Positions 51,820 to 61,886 are shown, numbered from the stretch's first letter. The stretch: DNA of 64,000 nt from Nostoc sp. NMS8 (GCF_017115045.1 NZ_JABXKK010000085.1:114373-178372); one strand, 5' to 3'. Program-made: numbers and translations. Notes: generated by a model not told the origin, from the letters alone.

Positions 51820-52980
51820 TTATTTAGCTTGAGAAATGCTATATATTTTTTTAGCTTTATCAGGAAACTCAGCTATTGTTTTCGCATAAATTGTTCGGAG
51901 ATTATTTATATGAGCCGTCATTGTAAATTCTTTGAGCAATAAAGCATGACCTTGTTCACCCATGTATCGGCTTTTTGAATAATCTATATACAACTCATGA
52001 ATAGCATCAGCCAGCTTTTGGATATCATTAGCTGGAACAAGAATACCTGTTTCTCCATCTCGTAAATGTTCTGGAATCCCTCCAACTGCACTAGCAATTA
52101 CAGGTCGGTAACGAGCATAAGATTCTAAAGTTATAAGACCAGCAGGTTCAGGCCAAACACTGGGAAAGATAACTGCAAAACACTGTTGATAAAGTTTATT
52201 TAGTTTGTCAGCATCGCACCAACCATGCCAAGTGATCCGCTTATTCAATCCAAGGGTATTTGCTAACTTTTCTAACCGTGGTCGTTCCCAACCTTCACCT
52301 GCAATATCAAGTTGAATTTTCGGGTCTGTATGTATTAAGGTTTTGAGTAACCATTCCAGACCTTTATCAGAAACAATCCGTCCAGCAAACAAAATTCTAT
52401 GATTTTGATGGACTTCTAAACTCAAAGGTGCTGTTGCTGTTTGTGGTATAGAAATTCCACAGTGTATAGTCACAGTTTGTTCTGGAGGTACACCATTTTT
52501 AATTAACTCTTGTCGGACATATTCGCTATTAGCAATAAAAGTAATTTTTATCTTTTTTAATACATCTAAAAACTGATGAGTGGTTTGCAATTCTTTAAGG
52601 GTTCTTAAGGGTTTACGGCTACCGCATTTATCTACTAATTTACTCCAGGTACATCCTAAGTAAGAGAAGTTGCGATCGCAGACTGTCTGTTGCTCTGCTA
52701 AATACTTTGTGCCACTAGGACAGTAGAGTGAATGATTATGAACGCTGAAGATAGTCGGACATTCGCCTGTAAGCTGCAATAGCAAATCTGGACTGTGGAT
52801 GTGCAGCAGTTTGAACTGGCTTTGATCGATATTTTTCAGTAATTTTAACACGCGATCGCTAATATCAGGTGGTCGATGTTCAAATAGAGAAGCTAAATAA
52901 GTTTCAACACCTCCGCTTCCACCGACATTAAAATTTGAGCATTGATAAATCAGGTTTTGGTCAACTATTTTTTGATACAT
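51820..52980 (-). CDS. Family GT4 glycosyltransferase
   Basis: 386 residues, GT-B fold: FNVGGSGGVETYLASLFE at the N-terminus, RILFAGRIVSDKGLEWLLKTL in the donor domain, and EPAGLITLESYARYRPVIAS then GGIPEHL. It is the first glycosyltransferase gene after hepA. In Anabaena PCC 7120 glycosyltransferase genes likewise follow hepA. Likely acts in assembling the heterocyst envelope polysaccharide repeat unit. Confidence 0.91.
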   Translation of the reverse strand: MYQKIVDQNLIYQCSNFNVGGSGGVETYLASLFEHRPPDISDRVLKLLKNIDQSQFKLLHIHSPDLLLQLTGECPTIFSVHNHSLYCPSGTKYLAEQQTVCDRNFSYLGCTWSKLVDKCGSRKPLRTLKELQTTHQFLDVLKKIKITFIANSEYVRQELIKNGVPPEQTVTIHCGISIPQTATAPLSLEVHQNHRILFAGRIVSDKGLEWLLKTLIHTDPKIQLDIAGEGWERPRLEKLANTLGLNKRITWHGWCDADKLNKLYQQCFAVIFPSVWPEPAGLITLESYARYRPVIASAVGGIPEHLRDGETGILVPANDIQKLADAIHELYIDYSKSRYMGEQGHALLLKEFTMTAHINNLRTIYAKTIAEFPDKAKKIYSISQAK

Positions 52981-53162
52981 ATTTCTGTTATTCTTAAGAT
53001 TAGATCATTAATTTTAAACACTTATTTGTAGAGACAATAAGTATTTACATACCTGTTATTTTACTTTTTAAAAAACTACTGGTACATAGTTATAGATTTA
53101 CGGCTGTAGAGATTTACAGCCGATAAATATGTTGCAACTATTTTGATAATTGGATATAATTT

Positions 53163-55013
53163 CTAATCCAATGGTCTTACTTCATACTGCATTTGATGAT
53201 ATTTCCAAAGCTTACCTTTGAGTTCCAAGAGTTCTTGATATTTACCTTGCTCTACTATCCGTCCCTGTTCTAAAACTACAACCTTATCTGCCTTAGAAAT
53301 GGTAGAAAGACGGTGAGCGATCGCAATTACTGTTTTACCTACAGATAGCTTTTCTAATGAATCTTGAATTAACCGCTCAGATAGCGAATCTAAGGCGCTA
53401 GTTGCCTCATCTAAAATCAAGATTTCTGGGTTCCGAAGTAAAGCACGCGCGATAGCAATTCGCTGTCTTTGTCCTCCAGATAATCTAACACCTCTATCTC
53501 CTAATTGGGTATCAAAACCTTCGGGCATTTCCAAAATAAATTCTAATGCGTTCGCTAGTTTAGCTGCTGCTTGAATTTCATCATTAGTCGCTTCTGGAGT
53601 GCCGTAAGAAATATTCTGCCAAACATTAGTGTTGAAGATAAAAGTATCTTGACTGACAACAGCTATTTTACGACGTAAGGAGTTAATTTCAAACTGCCGT
53701 ACATCAACTTCATCAATGTAAAGATATCCATCTGTAGCATTGTAAAAGCGGGGAATTAAATCAGCAAGAGTTGTTTTACCAGCACCCGATGCTCCAACTA
53801 ATGCCGTCATTTTTCCCTTTTCTATCGTCAAGGTAATATTATGTAGCACTAAATTTTCTTCATCATAGCCAAAATCCACAGAGACTAAATCTATTGACCT
53901 TTTTAATCCCTTGAACTCAACTCTGCCATTTTGAAAGTAATATTTATCATCGCTTTTCAACAGATTTTTAATGTTGTCTGCTGAACCATGCAAAGTACTG
54001 AGATATGCTCTCGTGCCATTAATATCTTGAACAAATGGGATGAAGCGAAATAGTACAAAGAAAAAGGTTAGCAAAGAAGCAACTTGTAGTGTTCCGTTAG
54101 TTACAAGGCTAGTGAAAGCCAAAATAATCATTCCGATCAATACTGTAGTCGCTACCCCTTCGGCAATTGGCTTTACAAGTGTCCAGGTAAACACAACTTT
54201 TGTTGTCGTACTTATTACCTTATCGCTAGCTTTATAGTAACGCTGACGCTCAAATTCTTGAGTACCACAGGTGTGAACAGTGCGAATGCCATTAATAAAT
54301 TCTATGGCTGTTGATGTAAAGTTAGCGTTAGCAGTTGTCATGCCAAAACTTGATTCTCTGACTCTAGCATTTAGATTTGACAACCCCACGCCTAAAAGTG
54401 TGAATAGTAATGCAGAAATTATTGTTAATTGCCACGATATCAAAAACATTGATATTAAGTAGACAACGGTTGTTAGTCCTCTAGTTACTAAAAATGCTCC
54501 GCCACTGAAACCCTGTCTAATCCTTTCAATTTCTGTGGTAATTGTGTTAATTAATTCACCAGAACGAGTTTTGGCAAAGTAACTGAGTGATAAGGATTGT
54601 AATTGTTCAAAAATTTGCTTACGTAAGCGATCGGCAAGATGTAGTTGAGATAATTCAGTATAAACCTGAGAAAAATAATTGAAGGCTGCACGTAACCAAG
54701 TACTCACTAAAATCAGCAAAGATACACGGTATAAACGATTAATTGCTGATGCCTTAGCTCCCAAAATCCAAATATCAAACCAGCCTATTCCTGTTTGGAC
54801 AGGTTGAGCGTTGGGGCTAGTTAAGCTTTGCAAGAAGGAAAGTAAGAAACCAATACTTACACCTTCAAATGTTGCCGCAAAAATTGAAAATATTAGAGCT
54901 AAAATGGCAATTTTGCGAAAGTATTTAAATTCTCGCAATATCAAATAGTTATCCTGCCACAAGCTAGTAGCTTTGAGCAGATTACTGAGTGGTTGTGGAA
55001 GATTCAAATTCAT
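53163..55013 (-). CDS. hepA: ABC exporter HepA (heterocyst envelope polysaccharide)
   Basis: 616 residues: an MsbA-like half-transporter with six membrane helices (about 30-335) and an ATPase domain (about 370-605). Walker A is GASGAGKTT (near 404), the signature LSGGQRQRIAIARALL (near 509), Walker B ILILDEATSALD, and the H-loop AIAHRLST. Downstream of the hepC-like gene and inside a polysaccharide cluster, this matches HepA of Anabaena PCC 7120, which is required to deposit the heterocyst envelope polysaccharide layer and is induced early in differentiation. The 209-bp gap to hepC carries an R2 repeat, so separate promoters are possible. Confidence 0.9.
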   Translation of the reverse strand: MNLNLPQPLSNLLKATSLWQDNYLILREFKYFRKIAILALIFSIFAATFEGVSIGFLLSFLQSLTSPNAQPVQTGIGWFDIWILGAKASAINRLYRVSLLILVSTWLRAAFNYFSQVYTELSQLHLADRLRKQIFEQLQSLSLSYFAKTRSGELINTITTEIERIRQGFSGGAFLVTRGLTTVVYLISMFLISWQLTIISALLFTLLGVGLSNLNARVRESSFGMTTANANFTSTAIEFINGIRTVHTCGTQEFERQRYYKASDKVISTTTKVVFTWTLVKPIAEGVATTVLIGMIILAFTSLVTNGTLQVASLLTFFFVLFRFIPFVQDINGTRAYLSTLHGSADNIKNLLKSDDKYYFQNGRVEFKGLKRSIDLVSVDFGYDEENLVLHNITLTIEKGKMTALVGASGAGKTTLADLIPRFYNATDGYLYIDEVDVRQFEINSLRRKIAVVSQDTFIFNTNVWQNISYGTPEATNDEIQAAAKLANALEFILEMPEGFDTQLGDRGVRLSGGQRQRIAIARALLRNPEILILDEATSALDSLSERLIQDSLEKLSVGKTVIAIAHRLSTISKADKVVVLEQGRIVEQGKYQELLELKGKLWKYHQMQYEVRPLD

Positions 55014-55054
55014 GAATTTTATAATAATAGTTTGGCAAGGTAGATAGACCGATA

Positions 55055-55145
55055 TAAATCAATACGGTTCAGACAAGCCCAAAATCCTGATGTAGAGACG
55101 CGATAAATCGCGTCTTAAAAAACCAATTATCTAGAACCGTATTAC
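55055..55145. repeat. Dispersed repeat R2, copy 2 (between hepC and hepA)
   Basis: AATACGGTTCAGACAAGCCC is followed by GAGACGCGATAAATCGCGTCT. AATACGGTTC pairs with the distal GAACCGTATT, giving an outer stem as well. Confidence 0.8.
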
Positions 55146-55222
55146 TCTATAGATGCTACATAAACAATTTTTGTTTGAGCCTCAGTGCGGTAGATGAAAT
55201 CATCTATTACCGCACAGATAAA

Positions 55223-55951
55223 TTACAGTGTTTGGCTATCTAGATGTAACACGTGAGATTGTGCATCTACTTCCCATGAAGCTGTAATTTCTGGTAGTTT
55301 ATTTAGCTGTACTGCATCTTCCAAAGTCCAACAACAAGATCCGGTCAAACTTATATCACCCCGCAGAACGTTAAATAACTGGGGCAAATTGTCAAGACCG
55401 TATTTATGCATCCAACGCCCTAATGGTGTGATGTTGTGCTTTGTAGTTGTGCAAAACCTAATTGCTCGAAAAAATTTACCCCGTTCTCCAACACGCCATT
55501 CACGACAAAAAATTGATCCTGGTGAATAAACCTGCATTAATACAATCAATCCCAATATGACTGGACTTACTAATAGCAGCAACACGAAAGCAGCAATCCA
55601 ATCAATTAGTCGCTGTAATTGTCTCCAGGGTTGGTTAGGCAGTTTCTTGCTAGTGGGTAAGTTGAGAAATATTGGTTTTTGAGCTTCTTCACACGCATCC
55701 GCCCAAAACCTGAGCAAAGTTTCACCCAGTTTTGCATCTATGCTTACCAAACTTACAGGAGAATGTTGTAAGCATTCTACTAGCGATCGCTTATTATCTA
55801 ATGCAGGTAGATATGGTTGTTTAACTCGTCCAAGCGGCTTCACCAACAACTTACCCCGTCGCCACTGGAGTGTGCAGTGCCCACGATTATCTTGGTGTTC
55901 CTGGGTTACATCATATAAATTTTCTAGAGTTGGAATTATTGAAGTTGCCAT
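55223..55951 (-). CDS. hepC: Initiating sugar transferase HepC
   Basis: 242 residues. The N-terminal 120 residues are soluble (TLENLYDVTQEHQDNRGHC; LQWRRGKLLVKPLGR). One membrane segment (IAAFVLLLLVSPVILGLIVL) then leads into a bacterial sugar-transferase domain: REWRVGERGKFF, HKYGLDNLPQLFNVLRGDIS and LTGSC. Family members load the first sugar phosphate onto undecaprenyl phosphate. The usual RGxMSLVGPRP motif reads RGDISLTGSCC, so the GPRP part is lost. HepC sits immediately upstream of hepA in Anabaena PCC 7120, as here. A TATAAT hexamer lies 12 bases before the ATG; no matching -35 was found. Confidence 0.87.
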   Translation of the reverse strand: MATSIIPTLENLYDVTQEHQDNRGHCTLQWRRGKLLVKPLGRVKQPYLPALDNKRSLVECLQHSPVSLVSIDAKLGETLLRFWADACEEAQKPIFLNLPTSKKLPNQPWRQLQRLIDWIAAFVLLLLVSPVILGLIVLMQVYSPGSIFCREWRVGERGKFFRAIRFCTTTKHNITPLGRWMHKYGLDNLPQLFNVLRGDISLTGSCCWTLEDAVQLNKLPEITASWEVDAQSHVLHLDSQTL

Positions 55952-56516
55952 AAGTCTTTGGGATTATACAGGAGTGAATTGCTGAGGAGTTATCAAAGGC
56001 TATCAATGCCAAAGACCCAAATCCAAATCTTGTTGTAACTCCAAAAAGTTGGAGATAATTGAGGGCAAAATATGTTATTATTTAGCACTCAGCCAAGCAT
56101 ATATTGTGCAGAATTGTGCTGATGTAGAGATGTACAAATTAGACAGATACTAATTAGATATGTAGCAGTCACCGCTACTATTAACATTCATGGGTAAATC
56201 ATGATTTTCCGGGAACTACTGACAGTAGTAAAGTGTAGAGGTAAATTACCCATAAATTCATATCTATGTTTAATTAAGCTGAGGTGTTCATGTGTCGATA
56301 TGTACAAAACTTGTCTACAGTTGTGTTCTAACCTTTGTGGAAGTGCTTTAATCTCTAGAATATAAGACTATGTAGAAATAGCGATCGCTCAAATAAATTC
56401 TTTATTTACTCTTTAAAGAGCCAGTGATTTCTCTGAAAGCCAATAAAGATAGCATAAATATACTTAATTTTTCCTGATTGCAACAAAATGAAATTTTGAT
56501 TACAAATGCGAAACGC
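55952..56516. other. 565-bp region upstream of hepC
   Basis: No gene is supported. Contains AT-rich DNA, an imperfect inverted repeat GTAGCAGTCACCGCTAC (56162-56178) and one HIP1 octamer near 56382. This probably includes hepC regulatory DNA; no consensus NtcA site (GTA-N8-TAC) was found by eye. Confidence 0.55.
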
Positions 56517-56550
56517 AAAATCCCCGACTTCTCTAAGAAGTCGGGGATTT
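56517..56550 (-). terminator. Intrinsic terminator after the Wzc-like gene
   Basis: AATCCCCGACTTCT pairs with AGAAGTCGGGGATT. Minus-strand reading ends in TTTT. It lies 19 bp after the stop of the Wzc-like gene, so hepC/hepA are transcribed separately from it. Confidence 0.85.
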
Positions 56551-56568
56551 CTCATCTAGCAGTACTAG

Positions 56569-58869
56569 CTACTTTTCTACAGCTTGACGTAGAGCTAATT
56601 GCTGTTGTTTGATATTTGGCACATAATTACTACTAGAATTTGATACCCCATTAGCTACAACCCCAATCAGATTTAACTTACTCAGCATGGCTGTAGCTTG
56701 AGTCAGCTGACTTCGTGTCACAATACCAATGCTTGCCACCATGACCACGCTACGACAAGATGATGCAGTCAGCATCGCATCTACTAAGCCGAGAACTGGC
56801 GGAGCATCTATGAGTACCAAATCATAGTTTTCCTCAAATGCTGCCATTAATTGCATCATCCGTGGGGAACTCAACAGATTCGCGGGGTCGGCAGGTTTGG
56901 GGCCAGCGGTCAAAATATCGATGTAGGCGGAACCTGAGTATTGAAGACTAATTTGGTTCGGTAGAGTTGTATCACTCGCCAATAGAGTTGAAAGCCCCTG
57001 TTCATTAGGAAGATTCAGTTGTTCGTGCAAACTGGGATCGCGTAAATTGGCATCAATCAGCAACACCCTTTTGTGTAACCGAGCAGCACTCATTGCCAAA
57101 CCCAGCGCCAAAGCTGATTTACCCTCATCAGCTAAAGCCGAAGTAATCATCAAAGATTTTAAATTAGTAACAGTATTTAAAAGTTCAATGTTTTTGTAAA
57201 TCAGATCCAGCGATTCCCAACGAGGTGGAGATTGCAATACCTGAATTGTCCAAGGAGCAAGAACTTCTGGCTTGCCAAAAGGCAACTTGATCATTGATTC
57301 TTTGGGTTTGGCTGGCGGTAACTTGGGGGTTGTTCCCAATAACGGCATGGCCATTTGCTTCTCTAATTCAGCAGTGGTGTGAACTGCATCATCAGCCGAT
57401 TCCCGAATAAAGGCAGCAATACCTCCTAACATTAACCCAACCACAGCACCTAACAGCAAATTCTGTTGGAGATTGGGGCCTAATTGTGCGCCTTTTTGCG
57501 GATCTTCTACCACTTCCCAATTAAATCCACCCTTGGAAAGCTCTTGCCGTAATTGCTGTTCTGCTCTTAAAAGTTGCTCCAATCTTTCACGACTAAATTG
57601 CAACTGTGGTAGCATCCGATTGTAATAAGCCAACAGAGGCGGGAAACGTTTGATTTCAAAACGCAGCTCGTTTTCTTTCTGAGCCAAAGTTTGATCGCGA
57701 GCAGTTAAAGCAACTATCGTGGTTTGCGTTTCTACTAGCTGACCGGCCAGGCTGAGATCAATTTCACCCATCTGTCCTCGTTCGAGAAGAGAGTCTCCCG
57801 AAGTGATTTTACCAGCAGACTTTCCGCCTAAAGTTCTTCCTACCTCTTGTTGCAATAACTCCTTCTGTCCCTGAAGTTGTTCTTTGAGCTTTTGCACGTT
57901 CGGAGTCTGATCTGTAAAGCGTAAGCGTTCTTGTGCTAGTGCCAGTTCGCTTTTTTGGATTTCGTTCAGTAAGCTTTGATAGCGAGTAGACTGACTCAAA
58001 CGAGAAGCAACTAGAGCATTTTGAGGAGAACGGTTAAGTTGTTCTTCTAAAGATTTTTGGCGTGCCAAAGCTTCCCCATATTGAGAACGAGTTGTTTGTC
58101 GTTCTTGGGCAATATTGTTCAAAGCTGTTTCAATCGCTTTGGCTTGCGACTCTGGATCGATTAAGTTTTGATTTCTCCGAAATCTTTGTAAATTTGTCTC
58201 AGCCGCGTTTACTTCTTCACTGGCTTTACTTAACTGTTCCCTGATAATTTGCAGACCTTTTTGTAAACGCGAATTCTGTTGTTGTTTGTTATATTCAACA
58301 TAAACTTGTCGAATTGCGCCCAGAACTTTTTGGGTCTTTTCTGGATCTCCAGCAGTGTATTCAACTTGAAATATTTTTGTAGCAACATTATCTTCTTTGC
58401 TCCTTAATTGAGTTAAGACCAAAGAAGCTTTAATTTCACCTGAAGTTATATCTGGATAATCAGATTGAAGTTTATCGACTGCTTTTTGGATAAGTCCTGA
58501 ACTTTGCATCAAGTTAAGCTGGGTAGCAGTATCTATGACCACATTAGAGTCAGTAAACTGGTTATCTACCCCAGCAGCACCTTCCGTTTTACCTTGATAG
58601 TTAGGTTCTACTAGCAGTTGCATAGAACTTTTATAAGTAGGCTTGGTCTTTACAGTTACTATGCTGGCAATAGCAATACAACTAATTAATACTGCTAAGA
58701 ACCACGGAAATCTACGCACAAATACGGCAAACATTTGTCCGTAACTTGGTTCACTTTCAGAAGCGGGAGTTATCTGAGGATTTAGACTAGTTTGAACCAC
58801 TTTTATATCCTTGTCTTTTCTACGAAAGGCCACGCCAACGAGATTTACGCTAAGAGATTCTCCGAACAA
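56569..58869 (-). CDS. Wzc-like polysaccharide co-polymerase (BY-kinase-like)
   Basis: 766 residues. An N-terminal membrane helix (about 50-72, FPWFLAVLISCIAIASIVTV) begins the Wzz/chain-length domain, followed by a long coiled-coil periplasmic region (about 190-460) and a second helix (about 478-498). The cytoplasmic ATPase domain (about 565-760) has TSALADEGKSALALGLAMSA, Walker A' LLIDANLRDPS and Walker B-like LVLIDAPPVLG. It controls chain length and export of the polysaccharide. The C-terminus has a single Tyr (SSNYVPNI), not the tyrosine cluster of classical BY-kinases, so autophosphorylation is doubtful. The gene has its own terminator. Confidence 0.9.
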   Translation of the reverse strand: MFGESLSVNLVGVAFRRKDKDIKVVQTSLNPQITPASESEPSYGQMFAVFVRRFPWFLAVLISCIAIASIVTVKTKPTYKSSMQLLVEPNYQGKTEGAAGVDNQFTDSNVVIDTATQLNLMQSSGLIQKAVDKLQSDYPDITSGEIKASLVLTQLRSKEDNVATKIFQVEYTAGDPEKTQKVLGAIRQVYVEYNKQQQNSRLQKGLQIIREQLSKASEEVNAAETNLQRFRRNQNLIDPESQAKAIETALNNIAQERQTTRSQYGEALARQKSLEEQLNRSPQNALVASRLSQSTRYQSLLNEIQKSELALAQERLRFTDQTPNVQKLKEQLQGQKELLQQEVGRTLGGKSAGKITSGDSLLERGQMGEIDLSLAGQLVETQTTIVALTARDQTLAQKENELRFEIKRFPPLLAYYNRMLPQLQFSRERLEQLLRAEQQLRQELSKGGFNWEVVEDPQKGAQLGPNLQQNLLLGAVVGLMLGGIAAFIRESADDAVHTTAELEKQMAMPLLGTTPKLPPAKPKESMIKLPFGKPEVLAPWTIQVLQSPPRWESLDLIYKNIELLNTVTNLKSLMITSALADEGKSALALGLAMSAARLHKRVLLIDANLRDPSLHEQLNLPNEQGLSTLLASDTTLPNQISLQYSGSAYIDILTAGPKPADPANLLSSPRMMQLMAAFEENYDLVLIDAPPVLGLVDAMLTASSCRSVVMVASIGIVTRSQLTQATAMLSKLNLIGVVANGVSNSSSNYVPNIKQQQLALRQAVEK

Positions 58870-58958
58870 TACCTAATTCTTTTTACGAACCGCCAAGGAC
58901 GCCAAGGAGGAGAGAGAAAAATAAATAGGTAATCTTATAGGGGAAAGAGATTCAGAAA

Positions 58959-60059
58959 TCAAATGAATAATCGATGCACACCAGAAGCTTGGTTAATAAT
59001 TTGCTCAACCTTACCAAAGAAGGCATTCTCTGAAAAATTTGCTACTGCATGATTACGGATGCGATCGTAATCCCAAGAAATGCCGTTGGCTTCTAGTAAT
59101 GCAAGTTGTAGAGATTCGGGTGTCTGTCTTTTGAAAAAGACTCCTGTTTCACCTGGAATTTGAGTATCTAATACTCCACCTGCTCCATAAGCGATGACTG
59201 GTGTGCCGCTAGCATTAGCCTCTACTGGCACTAATCCGTAGTCTTCTAAGGCTGCGACAATAATAGACTTGGCTTTGGAAAACAAGTCTTTGCGGGTTCT
59301 ATCACTTACGTGTCCCAAGAACACAATATTTTGTAATGCTTTGGATTTTAACCGTGCTTGTTCTGGCCCATCACCAGATATTAATAGCCGCCACCCTAAC
59401 CAATTAAAAGCTTCGACTATTATATCAAGTCGCTTATAACTGATCATCCGGGCGGAGGCGAGATAATATTCATCTTTTATATCTGAAAAAACAAATTTAC
59501 TAGTATCAATTGGATAGTTTACCATCATTGCCTTTTTGCCATAGATATTTTCAATCCGGCGGGCAACAACACTAGAGTTAGCAATGTAAAGGTCAGGTTC
59601 CTGTGCATATTTCAGGTCTACCTTTCTCATTAATTGAAATACTTGTTCGATTAAAGGAGCGAAATATCTATAGTCTCCGTACTCTCTTAAATAAGTTGCT
59701 GTATCCCATAAAAAACGGGTGACATTATGACAAAAACAAATGTGGCGAGCCTTGGGGTTTTTTCGCACTGCTTTGGCAAAGCTAGTGCTACTGCTAATAA
59801 TTAAATCGTAGTCTTGCAGATCCAAGGCACGAAAGGCAGGAAAATATAGAGGAGCCATTGACCTGAAATATTTTGCTGCACCAGGAATCTTTTGCAAGAA
59901 GGTTGTATTAACTATGCGATCGCCTAGATCGATAGTTTTTTGGGGATCGTACAAAGATGTGAAAATATCTGCTTCAGGATAGCGCTTACAAAGCAGTTCA
60001 AACACACGCTCTGCCCCACCTCGCTGGGTTAAATAATCGTGGACGAGAGCAATTTTCAT
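58959..60059 (-). CDS. Family GT4 glycosyltransferase
   Basis: 366 residues, GT-B fold. It starts MKIALVHDYLTQRGGAERVF. The middle has FCHNVTRFLWDTATYLREYG, the donor domain LLISGDGPEQARLKSKAL, and the donor loop EDYGLVPVEANASGTPVIAY. This is the WbaZ/mannosyltransferase-like type common in exopolysaccharide loci. It lies 89 bp before the Wzc-like gene in the same direction. Confidence 0.92.
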   Translation of the reverse strand: MKIALVHDYLTQRGGAERVFELLCKRYPEADIFTSLYDPQKTIDLGDRIVNTTFLQKIPGAAKYFRSMAPLYFPAFRALDLQDYDLIISSSTSFAKAVRKNPKARHICFCHNVTRFLWDTATYLREYGDYRYFAPLIEQVFQLMRKVDLKYAQEPDLYIANSSVVARRIENIYGKKAMMVNYPIDTSKFVFSDIKDEYYLASARMISYKRLDIIVEAFNWLGWRLLISGDGPEQARLKSKALQNIVFLGHVSDRTRKDLFSKAKSIIVAALEDYGLVPVEANASGTPVIAYGAGGVLDTQIPGETGVFFKRQTPESLQLALLEANGISWDYDRIRNHAVANFSENAFFGKVEQIINQASGVHRLFI

Positions 60060-60195
60060 GAATTTGACCTAAAGTTTCGATCGGGGTTGTTTAAACGCTC
60101 CCCAGCAAGTTACTATCAACAACTTTAGTGTCCCGCAGTATAGCTTCCTATCCTCTTAACGACATTCTTGCGACAAATACGTTTGTAGCGGCCTC

Positions 60196-60498
60196 GGAGA
60201 TCCCCCCAACCCCCCTTTTTAAGGCAGGGCTGATTCATTCCATTTCAAACAGGATTTGTCAAGATGGTTAGCAAGAAAATTGTAAGTAAGGTGACGATGA
60301 GATGAACATTTAAGCACTTAAATATCAGTAAAATAGTTCATTTTATCGACACCCTGGTAACAAAATAACCAATTTTAAATTGCTATAACCCTTGATTTTT
60401 AAAGCTCTTTGGGGAATGAAACAGCCCTGCCTTTTTAAGGGGGGCTTTTTGTAATTTTTACCCCCTTTTTAAGGGGGTCGCCGCAGGCAGGGGGATCT
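60196..60498. repeat. Palindromic repeat R1, split by a MITE-like insertion
   Basis: GGAGATCCCCCCAACCCCCC on the left and GGCTTTTTGTAA, CCCCCTTTTTAAGGGGG and GGGGGATCTT on the right make an R1 element when the insertion 60223-60431 is removed. Confidence 0.8.
60223..60431. mobile_element. 209-bp MITE-like element with 7-bp target duplication
   Basis: The terminal inverted repeats are GGCAGGGCTGATTCATTCC (left) and GGAATGAAACAGCCCTGCC (right), about 19 bp with one mismatch. TTTTTAA flanks both sides, consistent with a target duplication. The interior is AT-rich and non-coding, so movement would need a transposase in trans; none is in the window. Confidence 0.8.
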
Positions 60499-60572
60499 TA
60501 TCCGAAACATATTACGGGCAGCTGTACGCCCCTACAGCCAATTCATTTGTGGCAAATGTTTTGGAACCGATA

Positions 60573-61886
60573 TTATCCAACTGCTACTAAGATTTTTTCT
60601 GGAGCGAAATAAGTGTTTTGCTCAGTTCGTAGTTGGTCGCAAAGTCTGCCTTCGGGTAATTCTACATCCTCATAAGTGAGGACTTGATCTTTAGAAATAT
60701 CTCGTTTGAGGTGACACCCTTCAGCTAGACCAATTGGTAGAAGATTTTGCTGTTGGACGATATCGGAATTTTCACATTGTCCGTAGGTCATGTAGTAGCC
60801 GATGCCATCTAAGGTTTCTCCTGCTTTCAAGTCGATTTTGGCAGTGGTGACAACATCTACTAGCGGGCCTGCTAGTGGAGACATAACGGCATCACCGAAG
60901 AGAACAGCACGCGCTACGGACAAGGGAACTTCAAAATGACAGAGGTGATAAGGAGTATAGAAGCTGTAAAGCGGGCCTTCGCCTAATTTGTATAAGTTGA
61001 GATAGTGCTGTTGCTTGGGATCGTCGTGAGTGGCAAATACATATACGCCTGGGCCTGGTTTTGCTCCAACTACATAATCGACAATACCGCCCAATTCTTT
61101 GAGTTGTTCAACATCATATATATGGGCCATTTCATCGACATAACCGTTGAAGTTATATCCCAGCATTCCCCGTTTGGCAACTTTCATGCCTGTGGCATTA
61201 GCAACGATCGCTTGCTCAAAGGAAATTTTGGTTCCGTCAGCGAAGCTAGCCACCATGTGGGGCTTTTGACCCCAACGTTTAGCAAATCCTTCCTGGGTGG
61301 TGGGATTGCGATAGGGGTCTTGGAGTCCTTTAATGTTACCGCACAATAAGGGAGTTAAACCAATGCTTTTGACAAAGCGGTAAAGGTTCATTTGTACCCC
61401 TGGCTGATCGCCATCACAAGCGCTGAGAATCACACCTGCTTTATCGGCATACACTTTCAGGATGGGGCCAATAGTGCCATCGAGTTCGGCATTCATCATG
61501 ATCACATGCTTGCGGTGGGCGATCGCTTCCATAACGATGTGAGCGCCAAATTCCACTGCACCTGTGACTTCGATTAATGCATCAATGCCTTCAGCCCGAC
61601 ACAGTAACTTAGCGTCTTCTGTGACTGCATACTTACCGTTAGCGATCGCATCTTCTAATTCGCTGACAGTTGCAACAACTTGAATATCTTCAATTCCTGC
61701 TTCCGAATAAGCTTGTTTAGCTGCACCAATCTGGCGATTGGAGATCGCAACTAACTCCATTCCTGGCACTGAATTGACAATTTGGTTGGCAATTCCTCGA
61801 CCCATAAAACCAGCACCAATCATTCCCACCTTGATAGGATTTCCTGCTGCTGCACGGGCTTGTAAGGCGCGATCGATAATAATCAT
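60573..61886 (-). CDS. SAF-domain NAD(P)-dependent oxidoreductase
   Basis: 437 residues. A Rossmann motif VGMIGAGFMGRGIANQIV (about 20-37) begins a Gfo/Idh-like/homoserine-dehydrogenase-type NAD(P) domain. Mid-domain motifs are ALIEVTGAVEFG, HRKHVIMMNAELDGTIG and SACDGDQPGVQMNL. The C-terminal ~70 residues form a SAF domain (LPIGLAEGCHLKRDISKDQV, LTYEDVELP). Families of this type act on branched or deoxy sugars and other hydroxyacids. Within the polysaccharide island a nucleotide-sugar or sugar-precursor redox step is plausible; the exact substrate is unknown. The promoter probably lies in the 227-bp upstream gap. Confidence 0.82.
   Translation of the reverse strand: MIIIDRALQARAAAGNPIKVGMIGAGFMGRGIANQIVNSVPGMELVAISNRQIGAAKQAYSEAGIEDIQVVATVSELEDAIANGKYAVTEDAKLLCRAEGIDALIEVTGAVEFGAHIVMEAIAHRKHVIMMNAELDGTIGPILKVYADKAGVILSACDGDQPGVQMNLYRFVKSIGLTPLLCGNIKGLQDPYRNPTTQEGFAKRWGQKPHMVASFADGTKISFEQAIVANATGMKVAKRGMLGYNFNGYVDEMAHIYDVEQLKELGGIVDYVVGAKPGPGVYVFATHDDPKQQHYLNLYKLGEGPLYSFYTPYHLCHFEVPLSVARAVLFGDAVMSPLAGPLVDVVTTAKIDLKAGETLDGIGYYMTYGQCENSDIVQQQNLLPIGLAEGCHLKRDISKDQVLTYEDVELPEGRLCDQLRTEQNTYFAPEKILVAVG

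Noticed and set aside
55952..56516. NtcA binding site upstream of hepC
   Set aside because: No GTA-N8-TAC spacing found by eye; near matches have spacers of 6, 9 or 11.
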